Notes: generated by a model not told the origin, from the letters alone. A stretch of 64,000 nucleotides of DNA from Pseudomonas asgharzadehiana (GCF_019139815.1 NZ_CP077079.1:2170001-2234000); one strand, 5' to 3'; counted from the first letter of the stretch, positions 42,787-53,600 are shown. Numbers and translations are program-made.

Positions 42787-44466
42787 ATGCGTCTGAGTCT
42801 GAAGGCCAAAGTCCTGTCCCTCGCCGTCGTCCCGGTGTTGCTGTTTGCCCTGGTGATCAGCCTGACCACCGTGTGGATTCTCCAGGGCCAGGCACGCAAC
42901 GAGGTGGCTGAAACCCGCGAGCGCCTGCTCAACAACGCCAAGGCCACCCTGCAAAGTTATGTGGAAGTGGCCATGAGCACTGTCAAACCGCTCTACGACG
43001 CCGCCGCTCCCGGTGATACGGCGGCGCGGGCAGAGGTGGTGAAGTTGCTCTCCAACACCAGCTACGGCAAGGACGGTTACTTCTTCGGCTACGACTCCGA
43101 GACCATTCGCCTGTTCAAGGGCAACAGCCCGGACGGCGTGGGCAAGAGCTTCAAGGACAATCGCGACCCCAACGGTGTGTACGTCAACCGCGACCTGGTC
43201 AAGGTCGGCAAGGACGGCACTCACTACCTGCAATACAGCTCGACCCAGCCTGGCCAGACCGAACTGGTGCCCAAGATGGGTTACACCGAATACCTGCCTA
43301 AATGGGACATGGTCATCGGTACCTCGGTGAACCTCGATGGCATCGAAGCCCAGGTGGCGGTGGTCGAAGCCAAGGTGGAAAAACGCATGGAGGGTGTGTT
43401 GCTGAGCATCCTCGGCGTGGCCGTGGTGGTGTTGCTGGTGATTGCCGCCGTGGGCATGGTGCTGGCCAATACCATCCTGCGTCCGTTGCACTTGATGAAA
43501 GCCAACCTGGATGACATCGCCGCCGGTGAGGGCGATTTGACCCGCCGCCTGGCGATCACCAGCCAGGATGAGTTGGGCGACCTCGCGGGGGCGTTCAACC
43601 GGTTTGTCGACAAGATCCACGGCCTGGTACGCCAGATCACTGACATGACCGCGCAACTGACCGGGCTGGTCAGCCAGGTGTCCGACCAGGCCCAGCGTTC
43701 CGAGCAGGCCATGGAGCGCCAGCGTCACGAAACCGACCAAGTGGCCACCGCCATTAACCAGATGTCGTCTGCGGCCCAGGAAGTTGCGCGCAGTGCGCAA
43801 GGCGCCTCCGTGGCGGCACAACAGACCGACGCCGAAGGCCAGGCCGCCAAGCGCGTGGTGGACGGCAGCATTGCGCAGATCCATGCGCTGGTGAATGACA
43901 TCCGCAGCAGCGGCGTGTCCCTCGACAGCTTGCAGCAGGATGTGTCATCGATTGTCAGTGTGCTCAGCGTGATCCGTTCGATTGCCGAACAGACCAACCT
44001 GTTGGCCCTCAACGCGGCGATCGAGGCCGCGCGGGCAGGGGAGGCCGGCCGTGGTTTTGCGGTGGTCGCCGACGAAGTGCGCGCCCTGGCCAGCCGCACG
44101 CAGACCAGCACCCAGGAAATCCAGGGCATGATCGACCGCCTGCAAACCGGCACGGTGGCCGCCGTGGACGCGATGCGCCGCTCCAGTGATGCCGGCGACG
44201 GCACCTCCGCCCAGGCCAACCAAGCTGGGGCGTCGCTGGACACCATGGCCCAGTTGATCGGCACCATCAACTCGATGAACGCGCAAATTGCCAGCGCCGC
44301 CGAAGAGCAGACCGCCGTCGCCGAAGAGATCAACCGCAGCGTGCATCAGATTGCCGTGGCGGTGGACAACGTGGCCGATGAGACGCAGTTGAGCGCGCAG
44401 ACCTCGCGCAGCCTGGCCGACCTTGGCCAGCGGCTCGGACAACTGGTGGGGCAATTCAAGATCTGA
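42787..44466 (+). CDS. Methyl-accepting chemotaxis protein with a single Cache domain
   Basis: Protein of 559 residues. The order is: membrane helix 1 (about 10-32), periplasmic sCache_2 domain ([51 protein letters not shown]), membrane helix 2 (about 205-228), HAMP, and a long signalling coil. The hairpin tip is [20 protein letters not shown] and the tail has [12 protein letters not shown]. sCache_2 receptors often bind short carboxylates such as propionate, acetate or lactate. It has no neighbouring che genes. Confidence 0.93.
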   Translation: MRLSLKAKVLSLAVVPVLLFALVISLTTVWILQGQARNEVAETRERLLNNAKATLQSYVEVAMSTVKPLYDAAAPGDTAARAEVVKLLSNTSYGKDGYFFGYDSETIRLFKGNSPDGVGKSFKDNRDPNGVYVNRDLVKVGKDGTHYLQYSSTQPGQTELVPKMGYTEYLPKWDMVIGTSVNLDGIEAQVAVVEAKVEKRMEGVLLSILGVAVVVLLVIAAVGMVLANTILRPLHLMKANLDDIAAGEGDLTRRLAITSQDELGDLAGAFNRFVDKIHGLVRQITDMTAQLTGLVSQVSDQAQRSEQAMERQRHETDQVATAINQMSSAAQEVARSAQGASVAAQQTDAEGQAAKRVVDGSIAQIHALVNDIRSSGVSLDSLQQDVSSIVSVLSVIRSIAEQTNLLALNAAIEAARAGEAGRGFAVVADEVRALASRTQTSTQEIQGMIDRLQTGTVAAVDAMRRSSDAGDGTSAQANQAGASLDTMAQLIGTINSMNAQIASAAEEQTAVAEEINRSVHQIAVAVDNVADETQLSAQTSRSLADLGQRLGQLVGQFKI

Positions 44467-44469
44467 CCC

Positions 44470-44494
44470 TGTGGCGAGGAAGCTTGCTCGCCCC
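44470..44494. repeat. REP-like hairpin
   Basis: TGTGGCGAGGAAGCTTGCTCGCC contains GGCGAG and CTCGCC arms around a short AGCTT core, the form of the REP palindromes dispersed in fluorescens-group genomes. It lies between the convergent chemoreceptor and trhP genes. Confidence 0.6.
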
Positions 44495-44502
44495 AACAGT
44501 GT

Positions 44503-45816
44503 TTACACGTCACGCATCAGCAGGCCAAAACGCAGGTCCATCTGCGCCGGAACGTGCACGTACACCGTGTGCCCGTCCCCCGGCGCCACGTCAATGGCTT
44601 GGCCCTTGCTGTTGTGCAAGGTGTCCAGGTCAAAGTGGAGGTTGCCGGCGGGCGTCATCAATTCCAAGTGATCCCCCACGGCAAAACGGTTCTTCACCTT
44701 GACCTCGGCCAATTCGCCCCGGCGCTCGCCGGTTAACTCGCCGACAAACTGCTGGCGCTCGGACACCGAGCTGCCGTTCTGGTAGTTCTGGTACTCGTCG
44801 TGCACATGGCGGCGCAGGAAGCCTTCGGTGTAGCCGCGTTGGGCCAGGGATTCGAGGTCTGTCATCAAGTTGCGGTCGAACGCGCGACCGGCCACGGCGT
44901 CATCGATGGCCCGGCGATACACCTGGGTGGTGCGCGCGCAATAGAAGTGCGACTTGGTGCGACCTTCGATCTTCAGCGAATGCACGCCCATGTGGGTCAA
45001 ACGCTCAACATGCTGCACCGCGCGCAAATCCTTGGCGTTCATGATGTAGGTGCCGTGCTCGTCTTCGAAGGCGGGCATGTGCTCGTCGGGGCGGTTGGCT
45101 TCCTGCAGCACAAACACCTGGTCGGTCGGCGTGCCAATCCCCAGGGTCGGCTGATACGCCTGGACGATCTCCCCCGTGGTGTTTTCCACCGCCGGCGTGG
45201 CCTGGTATTTCCAGCGGCAGGCGTTGGTGCAACTGCCTTGGTTGGCGTCGCGCTTGTTCATATACCCCGACAGCAGGCAGCGGCCGGAATAGGCCATGCA
45301 CAAGGCGCCATGCACAAACACCTCCAGCTCCATGGCCGGCACCTGCTGGCGGATTTCGCCGATCTCTTCCAGGGACAGCTCCCGCGACAGGATCACCCGG
45401 CAAATCCCTTGCTGCTGCCAGAACTCGACGCTGGCCCAGTTCACGGTATTGGCCTGTACCGACAAGTGAATCGGCATCTGTGGGAAGTGTCGGCGCACCA
45501 GCATGATCAGCCCCGGGTCGGACATGATCAGCGCATCCGGGCCCATGGCGATCACCGGGGCCAGGTCTTTGAGAAAGGTCTTGAGCTTGGCATTGTGCGG
45601 CGCGATGTTCACCACCACGTAAAAGCGCTTGCCTTGCGCATGGGCTTCGTCGATGCCGAGGGCCAGGTTGGCGTGGTCGAACTCGTTATTGCGCACGCGC
45701 AAGCTGTAGCGCGGCTGGCCGGCGTATACCGCATCGGCACCGTAGGCGAAGGCGTAGCGCATGTTTTTCAGGGTGCCGGCGGGGGCCAACAGTTCAGGGC
45801 TAAGGAGCAGAGGCAT
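44503..45816 (-). CDS. trhP: tRNA hydroxylation protein TrhP / U32 family (YegQ)
   Basis: Protein of 437 residues of the U32 'peptidase' family. Motifs include LLAPAGTLKNMRYAFAYGAD, AVYAGQPRYSLRVRNNEF, EVFVHGALCMAYSGRCLLS, NKRDANQGSCTNACRW, IMNAKDLRAV and KIEGRTKSHFYCA. The four conserved cysteines for an iron-sulfur cluster are present. In E. coli this protein takes part in prephenate-dependent 5-hydroxylation of uridine 34 in tRNAs. Full length. A large open frame runs on the opposite strand but is a shadow. Confidence 0.92.
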   Translation of the reverse strand: MPLLLSPELLAPAGTLKNMRYAFAYGADAVYAGQPRYSLRVRNNEFDHANLALGIDEAHAQGKRFYVVVNIAPHNAKLKTFLKDLAPVIAMGPDALIMSDPGLIMLVRRHFPQMPIHLSVQANTVNWASVEFWQQQGICRVILSRELSLEEIGEIRQQVPAMELEVFVHGALCMAYSGRCLLSGYMNKRDANQGSCTNACRWKYQATPAVENTTGEIVQAYQPTLGIGTPTDQVFVLQEANRPDEHMPAFEDEHGTYIMNAKDLRAVQHVERLTHMGVHSLKIEGRTKSHFYCARTTQVYRRAIDDAVAGRAFDRNLMTDLESLAQRGYTEGFLRRHVHDEYQNYQNGSSVSERQQFVGELTGERRGELAEVKVKNRFAVGDHLELMTPAGNLHFDLDTLHNSKGQAIDVAPGDGHTVYVHVPAQMDLRFGLLMRDV

Positions 45817-45975
45817 GGCAAATCGGACCGCAAAAGGGCGCGAGGGTACCGGGCGGCGCCGAAGGGGTTATTGATCTGGGTCTACGCTTACCGCAACAAA
45901 GATGGCACTCACAGGATTTGCAACGGACTAAGCAGCAGGGCGCACGCGCGCCGAGCTTTCTGACATGGACCGGAC

Positions 45976-47043
45976 ATGAATCAAACCACTCTGCAATTCA
46001 AGACCCTGCTGTTGTTGCTGGTCCTGGTGACTATCGCGTTTATCTGGATATTGCTGCCGTTTTACGGCGCGGTGTTCTGGGCGGTGATCCTGGGCATCAT
46101 CTTTGCGCCGATGCAGCGCCGCCTGCAGCAACGCCTCGGCTGGAACCGCAACCTGTTGTCCCTGACCACCTTGATGGTGTGCCTGGTGATTGCGATTCTG
46201 CCGGTGATCATCACCAGCGCCTTGCTGGTGCAAGAGGGCGCGGCGCTCTACAAGAACATCGAGAGCGGCAAGCTCGACGTGGCCGGTTATATCGAGCAGT
46301 TCAAGCACTTTCTGCCGCCGTACTTCCAGCATCTGCTGGACCGCTTTGGCATGGGCAACCTGGAAGGGCTGCGTGAGAAGATCGTCAAGAGCGCGATGCA
46401 GGGCAGCCAGTTCTTTGCCACCCAGGCGTTCAGCTTCGGCCAGGGGACGTTTGATTTCCTGGTGAGCTTTTTCATCATGCTGTATTTGCTGTTCTTCCTG
46501 CTGCGCGACGGCCCGGAACTGGTGCGCAAAGTGCGCACGGCGGTACCGCTGGCCGAACCACAGAAGCGTCGTCTACAGCTCAAGTTCAACCGGGTAGTGC
46601 GCGCCACGGTCAAGGGCAACGTGCTGGTAGCCGTGACCCAGGGCGCGCTGGGCGGTTTGATCTTCTGGTTCCTGGACATTCCCAGCGCGTTGCTCTGGGC
46701 GGTGTTGATGGCGTTTCTGTCGCTGCTGCCGGCGGTGGGGGCTGGGCTGGTGTGGGGGCCGGTGGCCGCGTACTTCCTGCTCAGCGGTTCGATCTGGCAG
46801 GGCGTGGTGCTGGGCCTGTTTGGCGTGTTTGTGATCGGGCTGGTGGATAACGTGCTGCGTCCGATCCTGGTGGGCAAAGACACCAAGATGCCGGACTACT
46901 TGATCCTTATCTCGACCCTGGGCGGTTTATCGGTGTTCGGCCTCAACGGGTTCGTGATCGGGCCGCTGGTGGCGGCGCTGTTCATGTCCAGTTGGGCGCT
47001 GTTTGTCGAAAGCAAGCCGCGGGTCAAGCTGCCACTGCCTTGA
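45976..47043 (+). CDS. AI-2E / PerM family membrane protein
   Basis: Protein of 355 residues with seven or eight membrane segments of the UPF0118/AI-2E transporter type: FIWILLPFYGAVFWAVILG, FIMLYLLFFLLRDGPELVR, KGNVLVAVTQGALGGLIFW, and GLVDNVLRPILVGKD late in the protein. Substrate is uncertain; members include putative autoinducer-2 exporters and Na+(Li+)/H+ antiporters. Ends four bases before a small convergent gene. Confidence 0.9.
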   Translation: MNQTTLQFKTLLLLLVLVTIAFIWILLPFYGAVFWAVILGIIFAPMQRRLQQRLGWNRNLLSLTTLMVCLVIAILPVIITSALLVQEGAALYKNIESGKLDVAGYIEQFKHFLPPYFQHLLDRFGMGNLEGLREKIVKSAMQGSQFFATQAFSFGQGTFDFLVSFFIMLYLLFFLLRDGPELVRKVRTAVPLAEPQKRRLQLKFNRVVRATVKGNVLVAVTQGALGGLIFWFLDIPSALLWAVLMAFLSLLPAVGAGLVWGPVAAYFLLSGSIWQGVVLGLFGVFVIGLVDNVLRPILVGKDTKMPDYLILISTLGGLSVFGLNGFVIGPLVAALFMSSWALFVESKPRVKLPLP

Positions 47044-47046
47044 GTC

Positions 47047-47229
47047 TCAGGCGTCAAGCCTGAAGCTCGACGCTTGCTGCAGCTGTTTTTCGGCGGCGGA
47101 CAGCGACGTGAGGGGGCCACTGATGGCCTCGCCGTCGCTTACCAGGTACCAGCAGGCAAGCACTCCCAACGCGCGAAGCGGGGCGGGGACGGCGCTGCCG
47201 ATGACAGACATGATTTGAACAGTGGGCAT
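47047..47229 (-). CDS. Small hypothetical protein
   Basis: Predicted 60-residue protein. ATG 47229 has GGAGG at close spacing, which favours it over the upstream ATG at 47241. The sequence has one hydrophobic stretch (PLRALGVLACWYLV) that could be a membrane helix, and a polar tail LSAAEKQLQQ. No family recognised. Confidence 0.55.
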   Translation of the reverse strand: MPTVQIMSVIGSAVPAPLRALGVLACWYLVSDGEAISGPLTSLSAAEKQLQQASSFRLDA

Positions 47230-47320
47230 AGATACCTCCAATCGCTATGGAGGTCACCTTACGAGGCCAGGCGGCCAAGGAAAAATCACCTGGCTCGATA
47301 GTCGACATCAACGCAACGTG

Positions 47321-47515
47321 TCAGTCGACCACCTGATCGAGCATGCTCACCACTTCCTGCTCGTTGAGCAGGCCCTTGCGCACCAGGTTTTCTGCCAGCA
47401 ACGCCAGGAATTTCGCGCTGCGGTGGCCTTCCAAGTGCTTGAGTTCGGTGAGTGCGCTGTAAACCTTGCTGGACGTGCAGAGGCCAGCGGTGCGGTGCGG
47501 GTTTTGTGTGGGCAT
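47321..47515 (-). CDS. Small hypothetical protein
   Basis: Predicted 64-residue cytoplasmic protein with AAGGA upstream of ATG. It is mostly helical and polar (SALTELKHLEGHRSAKFLAL, then ENLVRKGLLNEQEVVSMLDQ). It looks like a real pseudomonad small protein but I assign no function. It follows the previous small gene in the same orientation across a 91-base gap. Confidence 0.6.
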   Translation of the reverse strand: MPTQNPHRTAGLCTSSKVYSALTELKHLEGHRSAKFLALLAENLVRKGLLNEQEVVSMLDQVVD

Positions 47516-47694
47516 GGTCAGTCGTCCTTGTTGTTATTGAGTGGACAGGATCGATAGTGGGAGTGCGGCGTGACACAAACATGACAGCGCTGGCCCCTGT
47601 CGAGCAAGTAGACTTTGGGCCTTATCCTGTGGGATTGGCGTCGGCACCATTGTCCTTATAGCGACCTTGACGCGATAAATCCGGACTTTGCGCG

Positions 47695-47725
47695 CAAAAA
47701 AAGGCCTCGCACGGGGGCGAGGCCT
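47695..47725 (-). terminator. Intrinsic terminator for the PXPV-type gene
   Basis: AGGCCTCGC pairs with GCGAGGCCT; on the minus strand the stem is followed by a run of eight T residues. It lies 24 bases after the stop of the gene at 47749. Confidence 0.85.
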
Positions 47726-47748
47726 GTTTCGCACGTGACACCAGGGGT

Positions 47749-48099
47749 TTACCAGCCGCGACGGTAGTAGCCGTGAGGAGGGCCATAGTAGTAGCCATGT
47801 GGCGGGCCGTAATAAACCGGCGCCGGGCGGTAATAGACCTGCTGTTGTACATACACCGGTGGTGGCGGGGCGTAGTACACCGGCGGTGGCGCGGCGTACA
47901 CCGGCTGCGGTTGTACATACACGGGCTGTTGCACGTACACCTCACGAGGTTGGCTGGCAACCACGGAGCCCACCACGGCGGCGCCGACCAACGCACCCAA
48001 GGCGGCCGGACCCGCCCATCCACCGCCGTGGGCGGAGGCTTGGCCTGCCATGGCGAGTGCACCGATAAGCAAGGCGATCTTGGGGATTTTACGATTCAT
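47749..48099 (-). CDS. Secreted Pro/Tyr/Val-rich protein (PXPV-repeat type)
   Basis: Protein of 116 residues with a signal peptide ending QASA-HGGG. A Gly/Ala segment with glycine-zipper character follows (ALGALVGAAVVGSVVAS). The C-terminus is made of repeats such as YVQQPVYVQPQPVY and YYAPPPPVY, closing with a GPPHGYY duplication. Such low-complexity proteins are exported to the periplasm or outer membrane; function is unknown. ATG 48099 has GAGGA at correct spacing. It has its own terminator. Confidence 0.8.
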   Translation of the reverse strand: MNRKIPKIALLIGALAMAGQASAHGGGWAGPAALGALVGAAVVGSVVASQPREVYVQQPVYVQPQPVYAAPPPVYYAPPPPVYVQQQVYYRPAPVYYGPPHGYYYGPPHGYYRRGW

Positions 48100-48261
48100 G
48101 GTCATTCCTCGATTAGCCCCTGCGCTTGTGGTCTGCAGTCAATAGACTCAAGTAACGTCGCGGGGATACTTTTAAGACAACGTATTTCTGAAAAACAGCA
48201 CAGCCGCTAAGTAAAGGTTGTGTAAGGTCTGTACCGATTTGCTTACTCAAAGGAGTTTTCC

Positions 48262-49080
48262 ATGCAGATGCACCCCAACAAGGACACCCAACTGTGCATG
48301 TCGCTGTCCGCCCGCCCTGGCAATTTCGGCCTGCGATTTCATAACCACCTGTATGAACAGCTGGGTCTGAATTTTTACTATAAGGCCTTCAGCAGCCAGG
48401 ATTTGCCCGGCGCGATCGGCGGTATCCGGGCTTTGGGGGTTCGGGGTTGCGGGGTGTCCATGCCGTTCAAAGAGGCTGCCATTGCCTTAGTGGACGAACT
48501 CGACGCTTCGGTTCAAGCGATTGACTCACTGAACACCATCGTCAACACCAACGGCCACCTCAAGGCCTATAACACGGACTACATTGCGGTCGAGCAACTG
48601 CTCAAGACGCATGCGGTGCCCAAGGACTCGACCTTCGCCCTGCGCGGCAGCGGCGGCATGGCCAAGGCCGTGGCCAGTGCCTTGCTTGACGGCGGTTATG
48701 CCAACGGTGTGATCGTGGCGCGCAACGAGGCGGCGGGGCGCCGATTGGCGCAGAACCTGGGGTATGAATGGCAGGCCGACCTTGGCGGGTTGCGCCCACG
48801 GATGTTGGTCAACGTGACACCGATTGGCATGACCGGTGGGCCTGAGGCCGATGCGTTGGCGTTCGAGGCCGATGCTATCGATAAAGCCGAAACAGTGTTC
48901 GATGTGGTGGCAATCCCCGCCGAAACACCGTTGATTGTGCGGGGGCGGGCCAAGGGCAAGCGGGTGATTACCGGGCTGGAAGTGATTGCGATCCAGGCGC
49001 TGGAGCAGTTTGTGCTTTACACCGGTGTGCGACCAACCCAGGCACAGTTCGAAAAAGCCGTGGCATTTGCCCGAAGCTGA
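48262..49080 (+). CDS. Shikimate dehydrogenase-like protein (SdhL, HI0607 type)
   Basis: Protein of 272 residues. The N-terminal NKDTQLCMSLSARPGNFG, FYYKAFSSQD, GVSMPFKEAAI (catalytic Lys), DSLNTIVNTNGHLKAYNTDY and RGSGGMAKAVASAL are those of the HI0607 branch of the shikimate/quinate dehydrogenase family rather than AroE. The HI0607 enzyme reduces shikimate far more slowly than AroE, so the physiological substrate is uncertain. AAGGAG precedes ATG at good spacing. No aromatic-pathway neighbours. Confidence 0.9.
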   Translation: MQMHPNKDTQLCMSLSARPGNFGLRFHNHLYEQLGLNFYYKAFSSQDLPGAIGGIRALGVRGCGVSMPFKEAAIALVDELDASVQAIDSLNTIVNTNGHLKAYNTDYIAVEQLLKTHAVPKDSTFALRGSGGMAKAVASALLDGGYANGVIVARNEAAGRRLAQNLGYEWQADLGGLRPRMLVNVTPIGMTGGPEADALAFEADAIDKAETVFDVVAIPAETPLIVRGRAKGKRVITGLEVIAIQALEQFVLYTGVRPTQAQFEKAVAFARS

Positions 49081-49098
49081 AGGGCACTGGTGATCAAA

Positions 49099-49125
49099 TG
49101 TGGGAGGGGGCTTGCTCCCGATAGC
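49099..49125. repeat. REP-like hairpin
   Basis: TGTGGGAGGGGGCTTGCTCCCGATAGC has GGGAG and CTCCC arms with a GGGCTTG core, the classic fluorescens-group REP form. It lies between two convergent genes. Confidence 0.7.
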
Positions 49126-49205
49126 AGAGGGTCAGTCAATGCTCATATGTCTGAAACACCGCTATCGGAGCAATTCGAATCGTCGCACCGCCCATTTTGC
49201 CTGTA

Positions 49206-49853
49206 TTACGCCTGTTCCAACTGCGCCAGGCGTTCTTCCAGCGCCGCAATGCGTGCTTCCAGTTCTTCAATCCGGTCCACAGACACTCCAGCCCCGCGCT
49301 CCACCGGGCTTGCTCGCGCCGCGATAATCGCCTCGATATCCGCCGGGTCGCCCAGCGCATGGGTGTAGCGGTCTTCCCGCTGCCCCGCCTGGCGCGGTAC
49401 CAGCAGCGCCAGCCCGCGCGCGATCAGGCGTTCGAGCTGATGAACCACTTGCTCGGCATCTTCGAAATCATGCATGCGCCCGCTGCGGGTCAGCAGCTCG
49501 TTGACGGTCTGCGGGCCGCGCAAAAACAGCAGCCCAATCAGGATGACCTGCGCCGGCACCAGCTCCAGTGCCTTGTCCACGCGATGTTCCCAGCGATCGG
49601 CGCGGCTGCCCATCACCAGGCGGGTAAAGCCTTGGCCTTCGAGTACACGCAGGCTTTGGCCAACCTGGCCTTGGCTGAGGTTCATCACCGGCTCGCGGCT
49701 GGTTTTCTGGTTGCAGGCCAGTACCAGCGCGTTAAGGGTCAGGGGGTAGGTTTCCGGATGGGTCGCCTGTTTTTCGATCAGGCAGCCCAGGACGCGGATT
49801 TCCGTGCTGTTCAGGCGCGGCTCAGGGGTGTCGGTGTCGTGCTCGGCGGTCAT
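49206..49853 (-). CDS. YceH family protein (DUF480)
   Basis: Protein of 215 residues. The N-terminus shows the YceH signature [24 protein letters not shown] sequence ([20 protein letters not shown]), with [18 protein letters not shown] and [20 protein letters not shown] in the middle and a C-terminal coiled coil ([20 protein letters not shown]). Two winged-helix repeats are expected. Family function is unknown, though DNA binding is suspected. Confidence 0.9.
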   Translation of the reverse strand: MTAEHDTDTPEPRLNSTEIRVLGCLIEKQATHPETYPLTLNALVLACNQKTSREPVMNLSQGQVGQSLRVLEGQGFTRLVMGSRADRWEHRVDKALELVPAQVILIGLLFLRGPQTVNELLTRSGRMHDFEDAEQVVHQLERLIARGLALLVPRQAGQREDRYTHALGDPADIEAIIAARASPVERGAGVSVDRIEELEARIAALEERLAQLEQA

Positions 49854-49970
49854 CGCGCGTTCCCTATGCTGTGAAGCCCACTAGCCTAATCCTGAAAAAA
49901 TAAAAGACAAGCGGCAGGCATGGCTATAATCGCCGCTGGTTCCTACCCTGCCATTACCGATGAGACTGTC

Positions 49971-50480
49971 ATGACTATTTCCCTGTACGCCGCCTCCGTC
50001 CCAGTCTTCAAGCAGATGCTCAACGCCCTGAGCGATGTGCTGAACAAAGCCGAAGCCCACGCGGGCGCCAAAAACATCGAGCCTAATGCCTTGCTGCAGG
50101 CGCGCCTGTTCCCCGACATGTTCCCGCTGGTGCGCCAGGTGCAGATCGCCGTCGACTTCGCCAAGGGCGTATCCGCCCGCCTGGCTGAAATCGAAGTGCC
50201 GAAATACGAAGACAACGAAGTGACCTTCGCCGAGCTGCAAGCGCTGATCGCCAAGGTCCTGGCATTCGTCGATACCATCACGCCAGCACAGATCGACGGC
50301 AAGGAAGGCATCGAGATCATCACCCGCCAGGGCACGCCTAAAGAGAAGCGCTTCAGCGGCCAATCCTACCTGCTGACCTACGGCCTGCCGCAGTTCTTCT
50401 TCCATGTCACTACCACCTACGCCTTGCTGCGTCACAATGGCGTGGAAGTGGGCAAGCGTGATTACATGGGCGCTTTCTAA
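49971..50480 (+). CDS. DUF1993 family protein
   Basis: Protein of 169 residues of the DUF1993 family (DinB-like four-helix fold). The start TISLYAASVPVFKQMLNAL and the later LPQFFFHVTTTYALLRHNGV are typical. Residues of the helical bundle suggest a metal- or thiol-related enzyme but none is proven. A TATAAT lies 41 bases upstream (49925-49930). An intrinsic terminator follows. Confidence 0.88.
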   Translation: MTISLYAASVPVFKQMLNALSDVLNKAEAHAGAKNIEPNALLQARLFPDMFPLVRQVQIAVDFAKGVSARLAEIEVPKYEDNEVTFAELQALIAKVLAFVDTITPAQIDGKEGIEIITRQGTPKEKRFSGQSYLLTYGLPQFFFHVTTTYALLRHNGVEVGKRDYMGAF

Positions 50481-50492
50481 ACCCAGGCGCTG

Positions 50493-50537
50493 AAAAAGCC
50501 CGGAACCGCCCTTGAATGGGCGATTCCGGGCTTTTTT
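50493..50537 (+). terminator. Intrinsic terminator after the DUF1993 gene
   Basis: AAAAAGCCCGGAA...CGCCC pairs with GGGCG...TTCCGGGCTTTTTT around a six-base loop. A long GC-rich stem with a T-tract. Confidence 0.9.
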
Positions 50538-50588
50538 GTGTGCGGGTGTTTGACCTGCTGCTGTTCGCAGGGCGTTACACAATTGCGG

Positions 50589-50616
50589 GCAACCGATGCG
50601 TCAGCGGACACACTCA
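50589..50616 (+). promoter_or_regulatory. Degenerate hrp box before the broken effector-like gene
   Basis: GCAACC, a 15-base spacer and ACACTCA depart from the HrpL consensus by one base in each half. It is 49 bases upstream of ATG 50666, the same distance range as the intact hrp boxes at 21.5-23.2 kb. It may be a decayed or weak HrpL promoter. Confidence 0.35.
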
Positions 50617-50665
50617 AGGGAGGTACCCACTTCACTCATCTAACGCTTTAGAGGCGAAAGGCTTA

Positions 50666-53600
50666 ATGATAAATACCCTCCAGTCGGCGCCCGCTGCCGC
50701 ACCTTCGCAAGCTTGTGTCCTACCGCAACCAGCCCCGAATAACCCACTTGAGCCAAAGACGCGCAGCCGGCGCGAGGTGGCGCAAGACGGCTCATCGACG
50801 CAGGCGGGCGCCCATCGGTCCTCATTACGCGATCAGGGCAACAGTGAATTGGCGGCCAAATACGCAAAGGCCCTCGAAGAAAGCACACTGCCTCCTTGGC
50901 GCGCTGGGGACATCACGGACATTGCGCTTAACTCCAGCTTCGGCCAGTGGCGCGCGCAATTACGTGCGGCGTTAGAAGACAAAGACTTTTTGACATGGTT
51001 TAACGCGAACGGACTTCACCTATCCTTGGTGACGCTCCGTCCCTCAATCGGGGGAGCTGCAGGCGTGGAATAAAAACGGCGAGCAATGCAGGTTCTCTCT
51101 CGATGACGACTCGGGGTGGGCGCAGGTATCCCAAGCGATTCTGACTGCCGCTCACGCTTTGGCGCCCAACGGGATTACGCGCAAGGCCGTGTATGCCGAC
51201 AGTGTGCCGGTTTCCATGGTGGCGCAGTTCTATGGCGAAACGTTCCACGACGACCCGCTCAAAGATGGTCAGCGTGCTCAGCAACTGCAACAGCACGGCG
51301 GATTTGCGACCGCGGGTGCGGGAGAAGCGAGGTCCGAACAGGCACTCAACGCCCATAAAAGCCTTATTGCCGATAAACGCGACCTGCTCAGGTTCAGGGA
51401 TGCGTTGGTGGCGGCGATAGTCAAGGCACCGGCCTATCTCGATGAGCAGGCGATTATTCACTCGCGCCGAAGCCGCGCGCCCTACGACCATGCAGAGGGG
51501 TTGGCGACTTTTTTGCGAAATCAACCGTTCAAGCTGGACCCGCGTTCCGGGTTTCACGTGGATAACCAGCCGAAGGCGGGGCAGTCCGTGAGCCTTTTAC
51601 AATTCATGGAGGGGCAAGGTTGGGATCGCCCCGTCGATCTGGCCGAACTTAAAAACATGGGCCAAGTGCTGTTCCGTCGTCAGGTCTCCCGACCGCCGCA
51701 CGGTGATCTGGGCGGCGGGTTGTCGTGGCCCATTCCGCTTGATCGGGCACAACAGCAGCGAATTTACGACGCGGTTAACTACAACACATTTGAATTGCCC
51801 GAGTTCAAGTCGCTGAAGTTGAGCCAAACGGCGTTCGGGTTTCTGAGTCAAACCGTCAACTGGTCCGAGGCGGATCTGCAAAATCCGCGCGATGCGATAA
51901 CGAAACTGTTGAAAACCCCCGCCGCACAGGCGCTGGGTGAAGCGCTGCGAGCCCAGTTTCAGGGGGCTGGCAGCGCGCGCTCTCCGCTTTGCAGATCGGC
52001 TTGAATCCGCAGGCGTTCTGGCACCCGGAAGAAAAGAACAGGCTGGCTGGGTTCGACCTGTCGCAACGTGAGCATTGGGGTAAGCCACTGTCTGTGGTCG
52101 CTCATGGTCTGACTGAACATCTGCGTCGGTCTTACGGCAAAAATGCTCCGGTTGCCGCCTACCTGCTGTTGTCACACCATGCGCCCGAATTACTGGTCAA
52201 GGATATTCCGGATGACGTGTCTTATGGCTCGCCTGCCTGGGTCAGCCTGAAGTCTATTGTCGCCAAGGCCGAATACCGTGCCCCCGGCTCCACGGCAGGT
52301 AAATCCTACGAGCAATTGCTCAAGGACGACCTTGGTCCGATTTCTGCCGAAGAAAAAAACGTCGAGGCATTGGCTGGGCGGGAGGGGTTGATCCATTGGG
52401 CGGTGGCGGACGGTGCCATCGAGAAGCGGCCTGACAATAATTACTCGGCCGAAGAGATCGAACGTGCCAGTGCCCTGGCCGGTGAGCGCTTCGATACGTT
52501 GAAAAAAGCCTCGCAAGCGTCCCGTAAGCAGTTAGCCACCCGAAAAGAGTTGGCGCTCGCAACTCTAAAGGCGCACTTCAAGGCCTACGGCGACATAGAC
52601 TTCGAAAAAAAAGTACTGATGCCTGCTGAGAGGGAACGGGATTTGCTCGGACCTTATTCGATGCTGGACCTCTATCTCGACAGGCCCAAACACACACGCT
52701 GGTATTCGCAGGACTCAACCGTCCCTTTTGAGCAAATTTCAGAGGCGTTCTACCGTCTTGCGCCGATTAACGAAGTGTTCGAAAAAAACGTCACGGATTA
52801 CTACGCCGGGCTTAAGGGGGGCGCGGACGTTGCGATCAAACATTTAATGTCGCTACTGCCTGAGGATGATAAGAAAGCCTTGGAATACGGTGAATTGAGT
52901 GTCTATGCCGAAGAAGATGTGACGCGTACCAGCCACTTTGCAAACCGGGTCGAACAGTTTTCCTACGAGAGTCGGCAGCCCGACGACAACCGCTCGCTCC
53001 TGTTCGTGACAACCTACCAAGGGCGTAAAACCGTGTACGAGGTGAATCCCCAGCAAGGGTTTGTGCGTAAGCGAACGGATCTGTCGCCCGATCTTAAGCC
53101 AGGCCGACAAGGTGAGTGGGTGCATTTGGGGCGCAACAAGTCGATACGGGAAATCAAGGCGCAGGGGGCTGAGGCTGAGCAACGCAAAGCGCGGGACGAA
53201 TCTCCAGCGCTCGTGCAGACCTTCAACTCTGCAAGGACCCAATATATTGCTGATACGGTCCTCAATAACCTCTTCAAACCAGGCGAGCGCAATGAGCTGG
53301 TCAAGGCGGCGAGGGGCTTTACCACCTTTGACAGTGAAGTGACGGAGTTTGAAAAAATCCAGGCAGTCACCCGAGCCTTGGTGCCTTTTGCATCGGCCAT
53401 CGATCGTTTCCAAAAAGGCGACGTCAGCGGCGGGCTCGCATTTTTGGGCTTCGACGTTTTTGGCTTTGCGTTAGGTGGCTATTTCGCCGCCGGTAAAATT
53501 GCAGGCCTGGGGGGCCAGGTGAAAAAGGCCGGCGGCATACTGGCACGCGCAGCCGTCAGTGCGGCCAATCCGTTGCGGGAGGCAAGGCAATTGTCAGCAG

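Noticed and set aside
42727..43884. 385-residue minus-strand open frame
   Set aside because: It is antisense to the chemoreceptor and low in complexity (His/Gln/Val-rich).
44800..45963. 387-residue plus-strand open frame
   Set aside because: It overlaps trhP on the other strand; only trhP has family motifs and a continuous domain structure.
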